From: VYFG01 sp965221795
GTDB taxonomy: Bacteria; Pseudomonadota; Gammaproteobacteria; Arenicellales; Poriferihabitantaceae
Assembly: GCA_965221795.1 (NCBI GenBank)
Contig: OZ244914.1
Coordinates: 1,984,001 to 2,048,000 of the forward strand
DNA: 64,000 bases
Reading direction: 5' to 3'
A program made the position numbers and the translations under genes. Below are positions 52,232 through 60,884 of the stretch, in pieces; position 1 is the stretch's first letter; each line of letters starts with the position of its first letter. The notes beneath the pieces were generated by a model. That model searched no databases, was not told the DNA's origin, and saw only the letters and a program-made list of their open reading frames with translations.

Positions 52232-53355
52232 TCGGGTGGAGATTCCGGCGACGAAAACGACCCGGTTCGGCCGTGGTCGAGGCCGATCCTGGGTCGTCGG
52301 GCAGGCCGGGAAAGCCCGATCAGCCGGGGCCCGATCCATCCGTTGCCGGTTTGCGGTGGTGGCCCGGATCCCGGTCTGGCCTGGGTTATGTCCAGACCCT
52401 GCAGACGGTGATGGCCGTCAACCGGGCCCTGCTGGTGCTGCTCCTCGGCACCCTGGCAATCATCGCCATGCTGGGGGTGGCGCTGATGTCGTCGCGCGAG
52501 TGGATCACAGTCTATGTCCCGCCGGACACGACCCGCGGCGCGGTATTGACCGCTGGCGTCCCCGAGCATGCCACGGTATACGGCTTTGCCTGGCAGACCC
52601 TGGCGGCCCTGAACCACTGGCCGCAGGATGGCCAGGACGATTACCCGCATGCGATCCGGGCGCAGGTGTCCTACCTCTCCACCCCCATGCGGCGATGGCT
52701 GCAGGCCGACCGGGACCGCTTGCTGGACCGGTTCGGCATCAACGAACTCGGCGGTCGGACCCGGGCCCTGCATCCCGTGGATCATGCCCGCTATGCCCCG
52801 CAACGGGTGCAGCGGCTCGCGGACGGGGTATGGGGGGTACAGGTCGATGCCCGTCTCGTCGAACGGGTGGAGGGCGTTGCCATCAAGGACATCCTGTTGC
52901 GCTACCGGCTGCGCGTGGTGCGCTCCGAGGTCAATCCGCGGGGCAATGTCTGGGGCCTGGTGCTGGACGGCTTCCTGGAGCCCCCGGAGCGGCTGGAGCC
53001 ATCCCAACCCACCGCATCACGATGGCATGGATGGCGGGGACGCATCCGCGGGAAGCGGCCGGAAACGGCCTTCCAGCAGGCTCTCGATCCGGGAAATGCG
53101 CTCACGCAACACGCCCATTTCCTTGCGCAGTTCGGTTTCTATCCCGGCAATATCGTTCTTGATATCCCTTTGCAAATGGTACAGGTAAAACAGGATCCCG
53201 AATCCCATGGCGAAGGTGATCCAGGTATTCCAATCTTCCATCAGGGAAATTCCGGGCAGGTGAAAACGAACCTGGAAGATACCACAAAATGTACCGCAGA
53301 GATCAGCGAATGGGATGGACTCATCACCGGACCGGGGAGGCGCAGGTGGTCCTGA
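52228..53355 (+). CDS. DUF2895 (TraE-like) protein with an abnormal C-terminal extension
   Basis: 375 residues; the family normally ends near residue 257 (...WGLVLDGFLEPPERLE). The first 257 include a membrane helix (about 68-88) and a periplasmic TraE-like domain. The last about 118 residues are read from DNA that on the other strand encodes a membrane coiled-coil protein, and the same segment is repeated at 53366-53892. The extension is therefore probably an insertion product rather than native sequence. Confidence 0.75.
   Translation: MIGWRFRRRKRPGSAVVEADPGSSGRPGKPDQPGPDPSVAGLRWWPGSRSGLGYVQTLQTVMAVNRALLVLLLGTLAIIAMLGVALMSSREWITVYVPPDTTRGAVLTAGVPEHATVYGFAWQTLAALNHWPQDGQDDYPHAIRAQVSYLSTPMRRWLQADRDRLLDRFGINELGGRTRALHPVDHARYAPQRVQRLADGVWGVQVDARLVERVEGVAIKDILLRYRLRVVRSEVNPRGNVWGLVLDGFLEPPERLEPSQPTASRWHGWRGRIRGKRPETAFQQALDPGNALTQHAHFLAQFGFYPGNIVLDIPLQMVQVKQDPESHGEGDPGIPIFHQGNSGQVKTNLEDTTKCTAEISEWDGLITGPGRRRWS
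53017..53241 (-). CDS. Antisense small membrane coiled-coil protein, copy 1
   Basis: 74 residues from ATG 53241: a membrane helix (NTWITFAMGFGILFYLYHL), a coiled coil (KNDIAGIETELRKEMGVLRERISRIESLLEG) and a short proline-rich tail. The helix-coil layout is common among free-standing small bacterial proteins. It has no clear Shine-Dalgarno. It lies entirely opposite the extension of the DUF2895 gene; which strand is used is undecided. Confidence 0.45.
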   Translation of the reverse strand: MEDWNTWITFAMGFGILFYLYHLQRDIKNDIAGIETELRKEMGVLRERISRIESLLEGRFRPLPADASPPSMPS

Positions 53356-53882
53356 AACGAACATCCATCAAGGACATCCCGCTGCGCTACCGGCTGCGCG
53401 TGGTGCGCTCCGAGGTCAATCCGCGGGGCAATGTCTGGGGCCTGATGCTGGACGACTTCCTGGAGCCCCCGGAGCGGCTGGAGCCACCCCAACCCACCGT
53501 ATCACGATGGCACAGATGGCGGGGACGCATCCGCGGGAAGCGGCCGGAAACGGCCTTCCAGCAAGCCTTCGATCCGGGAAATGCGTTCACGCAATACGCC
53601 CATTTCCTTATGCAACTCGGCCTCAATCCCGGAAATTCGTTGGCGCAGACTGCCGATTTCCCGGTGAATCCCGGCAATATCATTCTTGAGGTCCCTTTGC
53701 AAATGGTACAGGTAAAACAGGATCCCGAACAGCATGGCGGGGGTGATCCAGGTATTCAAATCTTCCATCAGGGAAATTCCGGGTGGGCGCGGACGGGTCT
53801 GGAGGATACCACAAAATGTACCGGAGAGGTCAGCGAATGGGATGGGCTCATCACCGGACCGGGGAGGCACGGGTGGTCCTGA
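53346..53882 (+). pseudogene. Duplicated fragment of the DUF2895 gene fused to the next gene's start
   Basis: From GTG 53346 the frame reads VLKRTSIKDIPLRYRLRVVRSEVNPRGNVWGLMLDDFLEPPERLE, that is, the first few codons of the downstream gene joined to the last 40 codons of DUF2895, then antisense-cassette sequence. A by-product of the tandem duplication. Confidence 0.75.
53502..53768 (-). CDS. Antisense small membrane coiled-coil protein, copy 2
   Basis: 88 residues from ATG 53768. Same layout as copy 1 (NTWITPAMLFGILFYLYHL; coiled coil ending RISRIEGLLEG), with a 14-residue insertion, exactly two heptads, in the coiled coil. Substitutions between copies keep the helix hydrophobic and the coil in register, which favours real coding. 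No clear ribosome-binding site. Confidence 0.45.
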   Translation of the reverse strand: MEDLNTWITPAMLFGILFYLYHLQRDLKNDIAGIHREIGSLRQRISGIEAELHKEMGVLRERISRIEGLLEGRFRPLPADASPPSVPS

Positions 53883-54793
53883 AACGACAATCCATCCCGA
53901 TCGCGAGCATCGGACTGTGGTGCGCTGCCGCAGCGATGGCACAGGGCCCGGTCCCGGACGAGACGATGTGGCGCGACTTCGGCCTGTTACCGGTCGCGTC
54001 CACGGAGACTGATCCCGTGCCGGTGACCTGGGACGGCGACCCGATTCCGGTGACGCTGGATGTAGGCGAGGAGCGGCGGTTGATCTTTCCGGAGCCGTTT
54101 CGGCTGGGCCTTGAGCCCGCAGTTTCAGCGCAATTCACCCATGAAATCTACGACCGCTACCTTCTCCTGCGGGCCCGCAAGCCACTATCTACCCGGGCCC
54201 GGGTCCAACTGGCATCCGGCACGATGCTGTTGCTGGATCTCCATGTCGTGACGGGCTCGGGACTGGCGGCTGCTCCGATTGAATTTCACCTGCCGGACCC
54301 GGATCCGACGATCCTCGCGAGCCCACCGGTCGAGTCCCTCCCGGCCGGACTCCTCGGATCCCCGGTAACTCCGCCCGGTTATATTGAGCTGGTACGGTTT
54401 GCCGCCCAGCGGCTGTATGCGCCGGCCCGCCTGCAGCCGGAGCGGCCGGGCTGGTCGAGCCAGGCACTGGAGCCACATCCCCTTCGACTGCTCCGGGGGG
54501 CACCGGTACTGGCCTCACCCATCGCGACCTGGGGGACGGCTGGCCGATATGTGACGGCAGTGCGCCTGCAGAACGAATGGAACCAGCCGCTGGTCCTCGA
54601 CCCGCGCCAGCTGGTCGGTCGCTGGCGAGCGGCCGCCTTCCATGTCAACCGGCTGCCGCCACAGGGTGAGACCACCCTGTACCTGGTTTCGGATACCCCA
54701 TTCGACCAGGCTCTGGGCTGGATGGGAGACCTGCGCCGGGATGTTGACGGAATCATCGCGGCTCCCGGAGCGGATCGGGGAGGAGCGGACTGA
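53873..54793 (+). CDS. ICE protein of the PFL_4704 family (TraK-like)
   Basis: 306 residues from GTG 53873, which follows GGGGAGG; the open frame to the left is duplication sequence. Signal peptide (about 1-20, ending AAMAQG), then a beta-rich domain (VTLDVGEERRLIFPEPFRLGLEP). TraK-like secretin-associated periplasmic role is probable. It overlaps the next gene by one base. Confidence 0.8.
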   Translation: MVLKRQSIPIASIGLWCAAAAMAQGPVPDETMWRDFGLLPVASTETDPVPVTWDGDPIPVTLDVGEERRLIFPEPFRLGLEPAVSAQFTHEIYDRYLLLRARKPLSTRARVQLASGTMLLLDLHVVTGSGLAAAPIEFHLPDPDPTILASPPVESLPAGLLGSPVTPPGYIELVRFAAQRLYAPARLQPERPGWSSQALEPHPLRLLRGAPVLASPIATWGTAGRYVTAVRLQNEWNQPLVLDPRQLVGRWRAAAFHVNRLPPQGETTLYLVSDTPFDQALGWMGDLRRDVDGIIAAPGADRGGAD

Positions 54794-56154
54794 TGGCCGG
54801 GCGGAGCCAGGCCAGCCGGGTCGCATTCGTCGGCGTGGGCGTAATGGCCCTCGCCGGTGCGATGGTCCTCATCGGGCAGTTTGCCGGCGGGCCATCCCCC
54901 GAACCGGTCCTGCCGGATATCGAGCGCACACCGACGCCTGCCCGGTACCCCGCCGCGGCGGATACGCCGGAGGAAACCGTGCAGGCCCTGGCTTCGGGAC
55001 AGTCGCAGCTGGAAATCCGGCTCGACGACGTCCAGGGCCAGGTGCAGACGGATCTCTCTCGCCTGCAGGCAACGATCGAAAGTCTGCAGTCGGAGATCGA
55101 ACAGACCCGTACCGACTGGACCGGACAGCAGGCCGCAGGGGCGGAGAACCTCGCCTCGCTGCGCGAGGAAATGCGGGACACCCTGGATTCGATGGTCGGA
55201 TCGCTGGAACGTCGACTCGGGACCGGGTATCCGGTCACCGATCCGGCCGATACCCCGCCGTCCGGCGGACAGCGGGGGGCCGATGGCCTGATCTGGCATG
55301 CAGCCCGTGGACCGGAAGCCACCGTCGAGGCGAGCGGGTTTGGCCTCGGGACCGGGCTGCCGGACCTGAAATCGACCTTCGGGGAGCGCGTGGGTTCGCG
55401 CCGACGGGAAGAGGAGTTCCGGCCCCCGATCCCGGTCTGGACCATTCCAGCGGAAGCCACCCTGGTGCGCTCGCGGGGTCTCACGGCCCTGATCGGTCGG
55501 ATCCCCACCCAGGGACAGGTCAGTGACCCACTGCCTTTCAAGGTGATTACCGGGGCCGACAACCTGCTCGCGAACGGTCAGGTCCTGCCCGAAGTCGAGC
55601 GTGCGGTCTGGACCGGCACGGCGATCGGGGACCGCACCCTGCACTGCGTGGCCGGCACCCTGCAGCAGGTGACCTTCATCTTTGCCGACGGCACCATTCA
55701 GACCTGGCCACCGGACGGCACCCATGAGGATCTCGGCTGGATTTCCGACGAGCGCGGGTATCCCTGCATTCCGGGACGATTCGTCTCCAACCTGGAGGAA
55801 GTCCTCGGCCAGCTGTCGGCGTCCTCGTTTGCCAGCGGGTTGACGGAAGCCTGGGCCGAACGTCAGGTCACCACGACGGTCGAGGGTCCAGCGATCACCC
55901 GCACGGTGACCGGGGATGCCGGCGCATTCGCCCTGGCCCGAGGGGCTGGCCGCGGAATCCAGGAGTGGAGCCGGATCATGGCCGAACGCGCCGCCGATAC
56001 GTTCGACGTGGTCGTCGTCCCTCCGGGACAGACCCTCAGCATTCACGTCCGCCAGGCGATCCCGATCGACTGGCCGACCGATGGCTCGGGCCGCCGGGTC
56101 CGCCCGGCGTCCCGGCTCGCCTCTTCCCGTTTCCGTACCGGAGGGCTCGACTGA
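54793..56154 (+). CDS. ICE protein of the PFL_4705 family (TraB/VirB10-like)
   Basis: 453 residues. N-terminal membrane helix (about 11-34), coiled coil (about 60-135), then a periplasmic VirB10-like beta-barrel domain (IPAEATLVRSRGLTALIGRIP, FVSNLEEVLGQLSASSFASG, VVPPGQTLSIHVRQAIPI). It would bridge inner and outer membranes in the transfer channel. Overlaps both neighbours by one base. Confidence 0.88.
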   Translation: MAGRSQASRVAFVGVGVMALAGAMVLIGQFAGGPSPEPVLPDIERTPTPARYPAAADTPEETVQALASGQSQLEIRLDDVQGQVQTDLSRLQATIESLQSEIEQTRTDWTGQQAAGAENLASLREEMRDTLDSMVGSLERRLGTGYPVTDPADTPPSGGQRGADGLIWHAARGPEATVEASGFGLGTGLPDLKSTFGERVGSRRREEEFRPPIPVWTIPAEATLVRSRGLTALIGRIPTQGQVSDPLPFKVITGADNLLANGQVLPEVERAVWTGTAIGDRTLHCVAGTLQQVTFIFADGTIQTWPPDGTHEDLGWISDERGYPCIPGRFVSNLEEVLGQLSASSFASGLTEAWAERQVTTTVEGPAITRTVTGDAGAFALARGAGRGIQEWSRIMAERAADTFDVVVVPPGQTLSIHVRQAIPIDWPTDGSGRRVRPASRLASSRFRTGGLD

Positions 56155-56585
56155 TGCGCCGGTGGCGAGTCCATGCGGTGGTCCAGGGGATACACATGTT
56201 CGGCGGTCTGTGGCTGCTGGCCGCGCTGGCCAGCTGTAGCCCGCCAGTGCAGGACGAAGTGTTTGCCACCCAAAGCCTCACTACCGAACAGGTCTGGTAC
56301 GGTGCCACCCCCCGTACCGGGCCATGGACCGACCAGGTGGCAGCCAATTCGGCCGGGGCGGTGACCGGGATGCCCGGTGCGGCCGCCTGGACCCGCTCGG
56401 CCGAAACCGAACTGGATCTCGGATTTCCCACCTTGCCCAATCCGCGTCTCCTGCTCTATGTCTTTCCGCACCTGACCACCGAAGGGGCACCGGTACCAGG
56501 CTATGTCACCGGGTGGTATCTCTACGAACAGGCCGGTCACTTTGCCTTGCCCGGCGAAGCCTTCCGGCAGGGGATCTGGCGATGA
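56154..56585 (+). CDS. ICE lipoprotein (TraV-like position)
   Basis: 143 residues. Signal peptide with lipobox LASCS at about residue 26, then FATQSLTTEQVWYGAT... and a C-terminal PHLTTEGAPVPGYVTGWYLYEQAGHFALPGE that is conserved in the family (PFL_4705-associated lipoprotein). Outer-membrane part of the channel by analogy with TraV/VirB7. Confidence 0.8.
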   Translation: MRRWRVHAVVQGIHMFGGLWLLAALASCSPPVQDEVFATQSLTTEQVWYGATPRTGPWTDQVAANSAGAVTGMPGAAAWTRSAETELDLGFPTLPNPRLLLYVFPHLTTEGAPVPGYVTGWYLYEQAGHFALPGEAFRQGIWR

Positions 56586-59449
56586 CGCGGACCAATCCAC
56601 CCGCCCGATATCGGGACCTGGAAGAGGCTACGGCTCCGGAGATCCGGCCGGGGCGATGGGACCGGCTGCGACGATTGGGGGTGTCGCTCGGATTTCTGGC
56701 CGGCGATGATCCCCGGCTTTCCTGGTGCGAGGCCGCCGAACAGTACGACCGGCCGCCCAGCTTTGCCCGCTTCCTGGCGATCCGGGCCTGGGATCCGGCG
56801 TCCCGCCTGTTTCTCACCCAGGACTATCCGGGCGTGGCCGCCATCCTCGAAGTATCGCCGGTCGACGCCGAAGCCCGCTCGGTGGCCCAACTCGAGCAGA
56901 TGTTGCAATCAATCACCAGTGCCTTCGGCATTATCCCCCACCGGGGGAAGAATCCCTGGATTCTCCAGTTGTACCTGCAGGATGAGCCCCTGATTGATGC
57001 CAGCCGCCGGATTCGGGACTATGCCGAAGCCATCGGAGCACCCATGGATCGCCAGGGCGAGGCCCTGCTGGCCATGATGCGGGACCACCTGATCGAAATC
57101 GGTCGTCCGGGCGGCATCTTTGAAGATCCCCATACCGGCGTCCGCTGGGGTGGGCGACAGCGCCGCTGCCGGCTGGTTCTGTACCGCCGCTTCGAGATCC
57201 GGGAATCGGCGGCCGGCAGGACATCGGGGTCGGACGGGCACCGGCCGGTCCGGGAACTCGACGAACTGGCCCGGAACCTGACCCATGGCCTGGAGGCTGC
57301 CGGGGTCTCGAGCCGCCGCATCGGCCCCGGCGAATATGTCGACTGGCTGTCGCCCTGGCTCAATCCCCGCCCACAGGGGCGCGATGCCTGGGACCGGATC
57401 GTCCAGCATGCCGATCGCCGGGGCCCGGAAGACTGGCTGGATTCCTGTGACTTGTCCTGGGGAGTGCTGTCGCACATGCCCCGGTCCGACCTCGCCCACG
57501 GCGTCTGGCGCTTTCATGATCGACCGCACCGCTATTTGCCGGTCCTGGGGTTCCGGCGCGAGCCGCGACCGGGCCTGCTCACACTGGAAGGCACGGCCGG
57601 CCGCGGCCGGGCAGCCGCATTCTTTGATCGCCTGCCACCCGGCACCGTGTTCTGCCAGCAGATCGTGTTCGTCCCCCAGGATGAGGTCGCGTCCCATCTG
57701 GCCTTCATCCACCGCCGGTCGCTGGCGGCCAGCGCCGGGAGCCAACTGGTGCGCAGCGAAGTCGAAGACTGCCAGGCGGCCATGGCCCGCGGCCATGGCC
57801 TGTTCCCGGTGACGCGCGGGTTCTACCTGTGCGGCGAACATCTGGAGGAACTGACGGATCGGGTCGAACGGGTGGCGGCCCTGTGCGCCGAACAGGGGAT
57901 GGAAACCGTCGAGGCCGACGCTGGCGTATTCCCTCTGGACGAATACGTCCGTTGCCTGCCCGCCGGCTGGCATCCCGAGTTTGATCGAATTCTCTTCCGA
58001 CAGCGCCTGGACTGGGCCATGAATGCAGTCGCTGCTTCACCGCTGTGGGGCAAGGGCGGCGGCTCCGGGAAACCCGGTTTCACCTTCTTTGATCGCGCCG
58101 GCCAGCCGCTGCAGCTGGACATCCTGCATCCCGAGGACCGGGACCGGGCACCGCACTGCCTGATCATCGGCCCCACCGGCACCGGCAAGTCCGCGCTTCT
58201 CAACTACCTCGCCCTGCAGGTCATGGGACTGCACCGGCCACACCTCTACATCGTCGACGTGGGCGACAGCTTCCGTCTGCTGGGAGAGTACTTCCGTACC
58301 CGGGACCTGCAGGTCCATTCTGTCCGGCTGGATCGGATGACCGTATCCCTGCCGCCCTTTGCCGCCTCGGCCCGGATGTTGCGGGAACAGATCGACGCCC
58401 ATGCCCCTCCGGAGGTGCGGGACCATGACCCGGACAGGTCACGGGCTATGGGCGGGCACGGGGATTCGACCGTCGCTGCCGACCACACCGACTTCCTCGG
58501 CGAAATGGAGGCGGCCGCGCGGATGATCATCACCGGCGCGGATCCACGGGAAGAGGCCCGTTATACCCGTCAGGATCGGACCCTGGTCCGTTCCGCACTG
58601 ATTGATGCGGCCCTCGCTGCCCGCGGTCGGGGGGCGGACCATGCCACGGTCAGCGACTTCGTGCAGATGCTGGACCGGTATGCACACGGACAGGACCCCT
58701 GGGGGTTCGTTTCTTCCCCCGGTCCTGCCACCCGGGATCGCCTCGGTCAGTTGCATGACAACGCACGGTTCTTTGTCGATGGCGTCCGCGGGCAACTGTT
58801 CGATCGTCCCGGCACCGCCTGGCCGGAAGCCGATGTCACGATTGTCGATTTCGGTCGGCTGGCCGAAGGGGAAGACCATCGCGACATCCTGGCGATCGCC
58901 TTCATCGGGCTGATGAATACGATCCAGCGGGATGCCGAACGGCGTCGCGGCAGCGGACGCCAGAGCGTGGTCATGATCGATGAGGCGCATGTGACCACCA
59001 CCGATCCCCTGCTGGCCGGGTACCTGGTCCGTGGTTCCAAGATGTGGCGCAAGTGGGGGCTGTGGCTGTGGATGGCGACCCAGAGCCTGGGGGATTTTCC
59101 GGACAACACCCGGCAGGTCCTGAACATGGCCGAGTTCTGGTTCTGCCTCAGCATGCCGCGGGAGGAAATCAGCGAGATCGCACGATTCCGGCGTCTCAGC
59201 GAGGAGGATCGCCTGTTGCTGGAGGAAGCCCGCAAGTCGCCCGGGCGCTACTCCGAGGGCGTCCTGCTGTCGGGTCGGCCGCCGCTGCTGTTCCGCAATG
59301 TGCCGCCCGCGCTGGCACTGGCGCTGGCGCAGACCGAGGAATCCGAAGTCGCCGAGCGACAGCGGCGGATGCGGGAAAAGGGGCTCCACTCCGAAATCGA
59401 GGCAGTGGAAGAGATCGCGGAACAGATCCGGCAACGGAGGGTCTCCTGA
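56582..59449 (+). CDS. TraC/VirB4-like conjugation ATPase (PFL_4706 family)
   Basis: 955 residues from ATG 56582. Walker A LIIGPTGTGKSALLNYLALQV is near residue 530 and Walker B SVVMIDEAHVTTTDPLL near 797, followed by the WKWGLWLWMATQSLGDF-type motif. N-terminal region is the VirB4-type pilus-assembly domain. It energises pilus and channel assembly at the inner membrane. Overlaps neighbours by 4 and 1 bases. Confidence 0.92.
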   Translation: MTRTNPPARYRDLEEATAPEIRPGRWDRLRRLGVSLGFLAGDDPRLSWCEAAEQYDRPPSFARFLAIRAWDPASRLFLTQDYPGVAAILEVSPVDAEARSVAQLEQMLQSITSAFGIIPHRGKNPWILQLYLQDEPLIDASRRIRDYAEAIGAPMDRQGEALLAMMRDHLIEIGRPGGIFEDPHTGVRWGGRQRRCRLVLYRRFEIRESAAGRTSGSDGHRPVRELDELARNLTHGLEAAGVSSRRIGPGEYVDWLSPWLNPRPQGRDAWDRIVQHADRRGPEDWLDSCDLSWGVLSHMPRSDLAHGVWRFHDRPHRYLPVLGFRREPRPGLLTLEGTAGRGRAAAFFDRLPPGTVFCQQIVFVPQDEVASHLAFIHRRSLAASAGSQLVRSEVEDCQAAMARGHGLFPVTRGFYLCGEHLEELTDRVERVAALCAEQGMETVEADAGVFPLDEYVRCLPAGWHPEFDRILFRQRLDWAMNAVAASPLWGKGGGSGKPGFTFFDRAGQPLQLDILHPEDRDRAPHCLIIGPTGTGKSALLNYLALQVMGLHRPHLYIVDVGDSFRLLGEYFRTRDLQVHSVRLDRMTVSLPPFAASARMLREQIDAHAPPEVRDHDPDRSRAMGGHGDSTVAADHTDFLGEMEAAARMIITGADPREEARYTRQDRTLVRSALIDAALAARGRGADHATVSDFVQMLDRYAHGQDPWGFVSSPGPATRDRLGQLHDNARFFVDGVRGQLFDRPGTAWPEADVTIVDFGRLAEGEDHRDILAIAFIGLMNTIQRDAERRRGSGRQSVVMIDEAHVTTTDPLLAGYLVRGSKMWRKWGLWLWMATQSLGDFPDNTRQVLNMAEFWFCLSMPREEISEIARFRRLSEEDRLLLEEARKSPGRYSEGVLLSGRPPLLFRNVPPALALALAQTEESEVAERQRRMREKGLHSEIEAVEEIAEQIRQRRVS

Positions 59450-59895
59450 TGCGGCGCGGGATCGGCGGCTTGGCCCTCGGGATGTTCCTCGTCACGGTTC
59501 CGGCGACGGGCACCAACCCGGTACCATCCGGGCCGACCCGAATCGAGATCTATACCGTGACCCGGCTCCCGGTGCGGGTGCCGCCGGAGCTGGTGGCGAT
59601 CACTGCCGTGGTGTCGCTCGACCGGATCCTGTCGATCGAAACCGAACTGGCGAGCGGGCTTGGACGCGGACCCGGGAGCCACCAGGCCCATGAGGTCGAA
59701 CGACGCCTGTCCCCGTCTGTCCGCCGGACACTGGCCACCGTCTGGCAGGCCCTCGCCCGCTTTCAGCCGGATCGCGAGGACCGGCTCACTCACCTGCCGG
59801 CCATCGTACTTGACCGCCGGGCGGTCTGGTATGGCACCCGTCTGCACCAGGCGGTGACGCAGTACCGGCACTGGGCCGGGGAGGGCGCTCCATGA
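59449..59895 (+). CDS. ICE protein of the PFL_4709 family (DUF1525)
   Basis: 148 residues, signal peptide (about 1-21), then IEIYTVTRLPVRVPPELVAITAVVSLDRI and LTHLPAIVLDRRAVWYGTRLHQAVTQYRHW, the family core, resembling a TrbC/TraW-type thioredoxin-like fold without cysteines. Periplasmic. Overlaps neighbours. Confidence 0.85.
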   Translation: MRRGIGGLALGMFLVTVPATGTNPVPSGPTRIEIYTVTRLPVRVPPELVAITAVVSLDRILSIETELASGLGRGPGSHQAHEVERRLSPSVRRTLATVWQALARFQPDREDRLTHLPAIVLDRRAVWYGTRLHQAVTQYRHWAGEGAP

Positions 59896-60875
59896 ACCGG
59901 AACGCCCCTGGCTTCCTGCGGGCCGCCCTCCTGATCATTTCCGGCCTGGCCAGCCCGCTCCCGGCGATGGCCGGAGGCTTCACGAGCGCAGACGTGGCGG
60001 CTGCCACGGCCCGCCTCGACTGTGTCGACTGGCGCATCCGCGGGATCTGTCTGAAGCTCCAGTGCGGGTTCTTCGGCTGCCGGGTCCGGTCCCGTCCCTG
60101 GGTCGAACACCGGATCCCGGACCTGGTCGTTTCGGTCTACAACGAGCCGGGGGATCTGCCCTGGGTCGAGGCCCGGGCCACGCTGGGTGCCCTGTCGGCC
60201 GGAGCCGTACAGACAGCCCGGTCCGCGACGCTCGGGGGCTCGGTCGCCGGCGGCCAGTCCACCGCCAGTCGACCGGACCGGCAGGCGGAAGGGCGGATCT
60301 CGGCCGAACACCTTCGTTTCAAGGAAGCCAGCGTGATCGGCAATCCCGGGATCGCCGCCTGGAACCGGTGGCTCGCTACGCGGGCACCCCTCGTCTGCCC
60401 CAGCCCGGTCGAGCCCGCTCGCCCGTACTTTGCCAGCGAACTGGATGCGCTGTCCTGGCGCACCGGGCTGGCCGAAATGCTGTATCCCGAAGCCTGGCAA
60501 CCCGCCGCCCGGGTCATTGGCGAGGGAATCCACCGGCAATGGGGGACGGTCTATCCGCGCCAGGGAACCATCCGCCAGTCCAGTGATGTGCTGGCCGGAG
60601 CCGTGATCGCCCAGCGGTCGGTCGACATCGTGACCCGGTCCGGGCAGCCCCATGTCTACCAGCCTGTGCCCGGCATCCCCGCGAGTGATGAGCAGACCGA
60701 TCACTGGCAGATGGTCTGGCCTCATGCGGATCGCCAGTGTACTGCCTTTGGCCGCGACCGTACCTATGCGGACGGTCGCGAGAACCCCTCCGAGGGCGGA
60801 TACGGCTGGATCTACTGGCCCCTGCACCATTGTTGCCCGGGATCGGGCCGGACCCTGGCCCGCATTCGCTTCTGA
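59892..60875 (+). CDS. TraU-like ICE protein (PFL_4710 family)
   Basis: 327 residues with a signal peptide (about 1-27). Cysteine-rich and secreted: CVDWRIRGICLKLQCGFFGCRVRSRPWVEHRIPDLVVSVYNEPGDLPW at the start and WPHADRQCTAFG...GWIYWPLHHCCPG at the end, the family pattern. TraU-type proteins act in DNA transfer and mating-pair stability. Confidence 0.9.
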   Translation: MNRNAPGFLRAALLIISGLASPLPAMAGGFTSADVAAATARLDCVDWRIRGICLKLQCGFFGCRVRSRPWVEHRIPDLVVSVYNEPGDLPWVEARATLGALSAGAVQTARSATLGGSVAGGQSTASRPDRQAEGRISAEHLRFKEASVIGNPGIAAWNRWLATRAPLVCPSPVEPARPYFASELDALSWRTGLAEMLYPEAWQPAARVIGEGIHRQWGTVYPRQGTIRQSSDVLAGAVIAQRSVDIVTRSGQPHVYQPVPGIPASDEQTDHWQMVWPHADRQCTAFGRDRTYADGRENPSEGGYGWIYWPLHHCCPGSGRTLARIRF

Positions 60876-60884
60876 GTGGCTCTC

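Larger units (their letters stand above)
52881..53892. repeat. Tandem duplication (about 485 and 527 bp)
   Basis: Copy 1 is 52881-53365 and copy 2 is 53366-53892. Each contains the end of the DUF2895 gene, an antisense coiled-coil frame and the start of the next gene (gtggtcctgaaacga at 53346 and 53873). Copy 2 has 42 extra bases inside the antisense frame and scattered substitutions, so the duplication is not brand new. Confidence 0.88.

Noticed and set aside
54379..56046. 555-codon open frame on the minus strand
   Set aside because: Antisense to the TraB-like gene; no recognisable domain.
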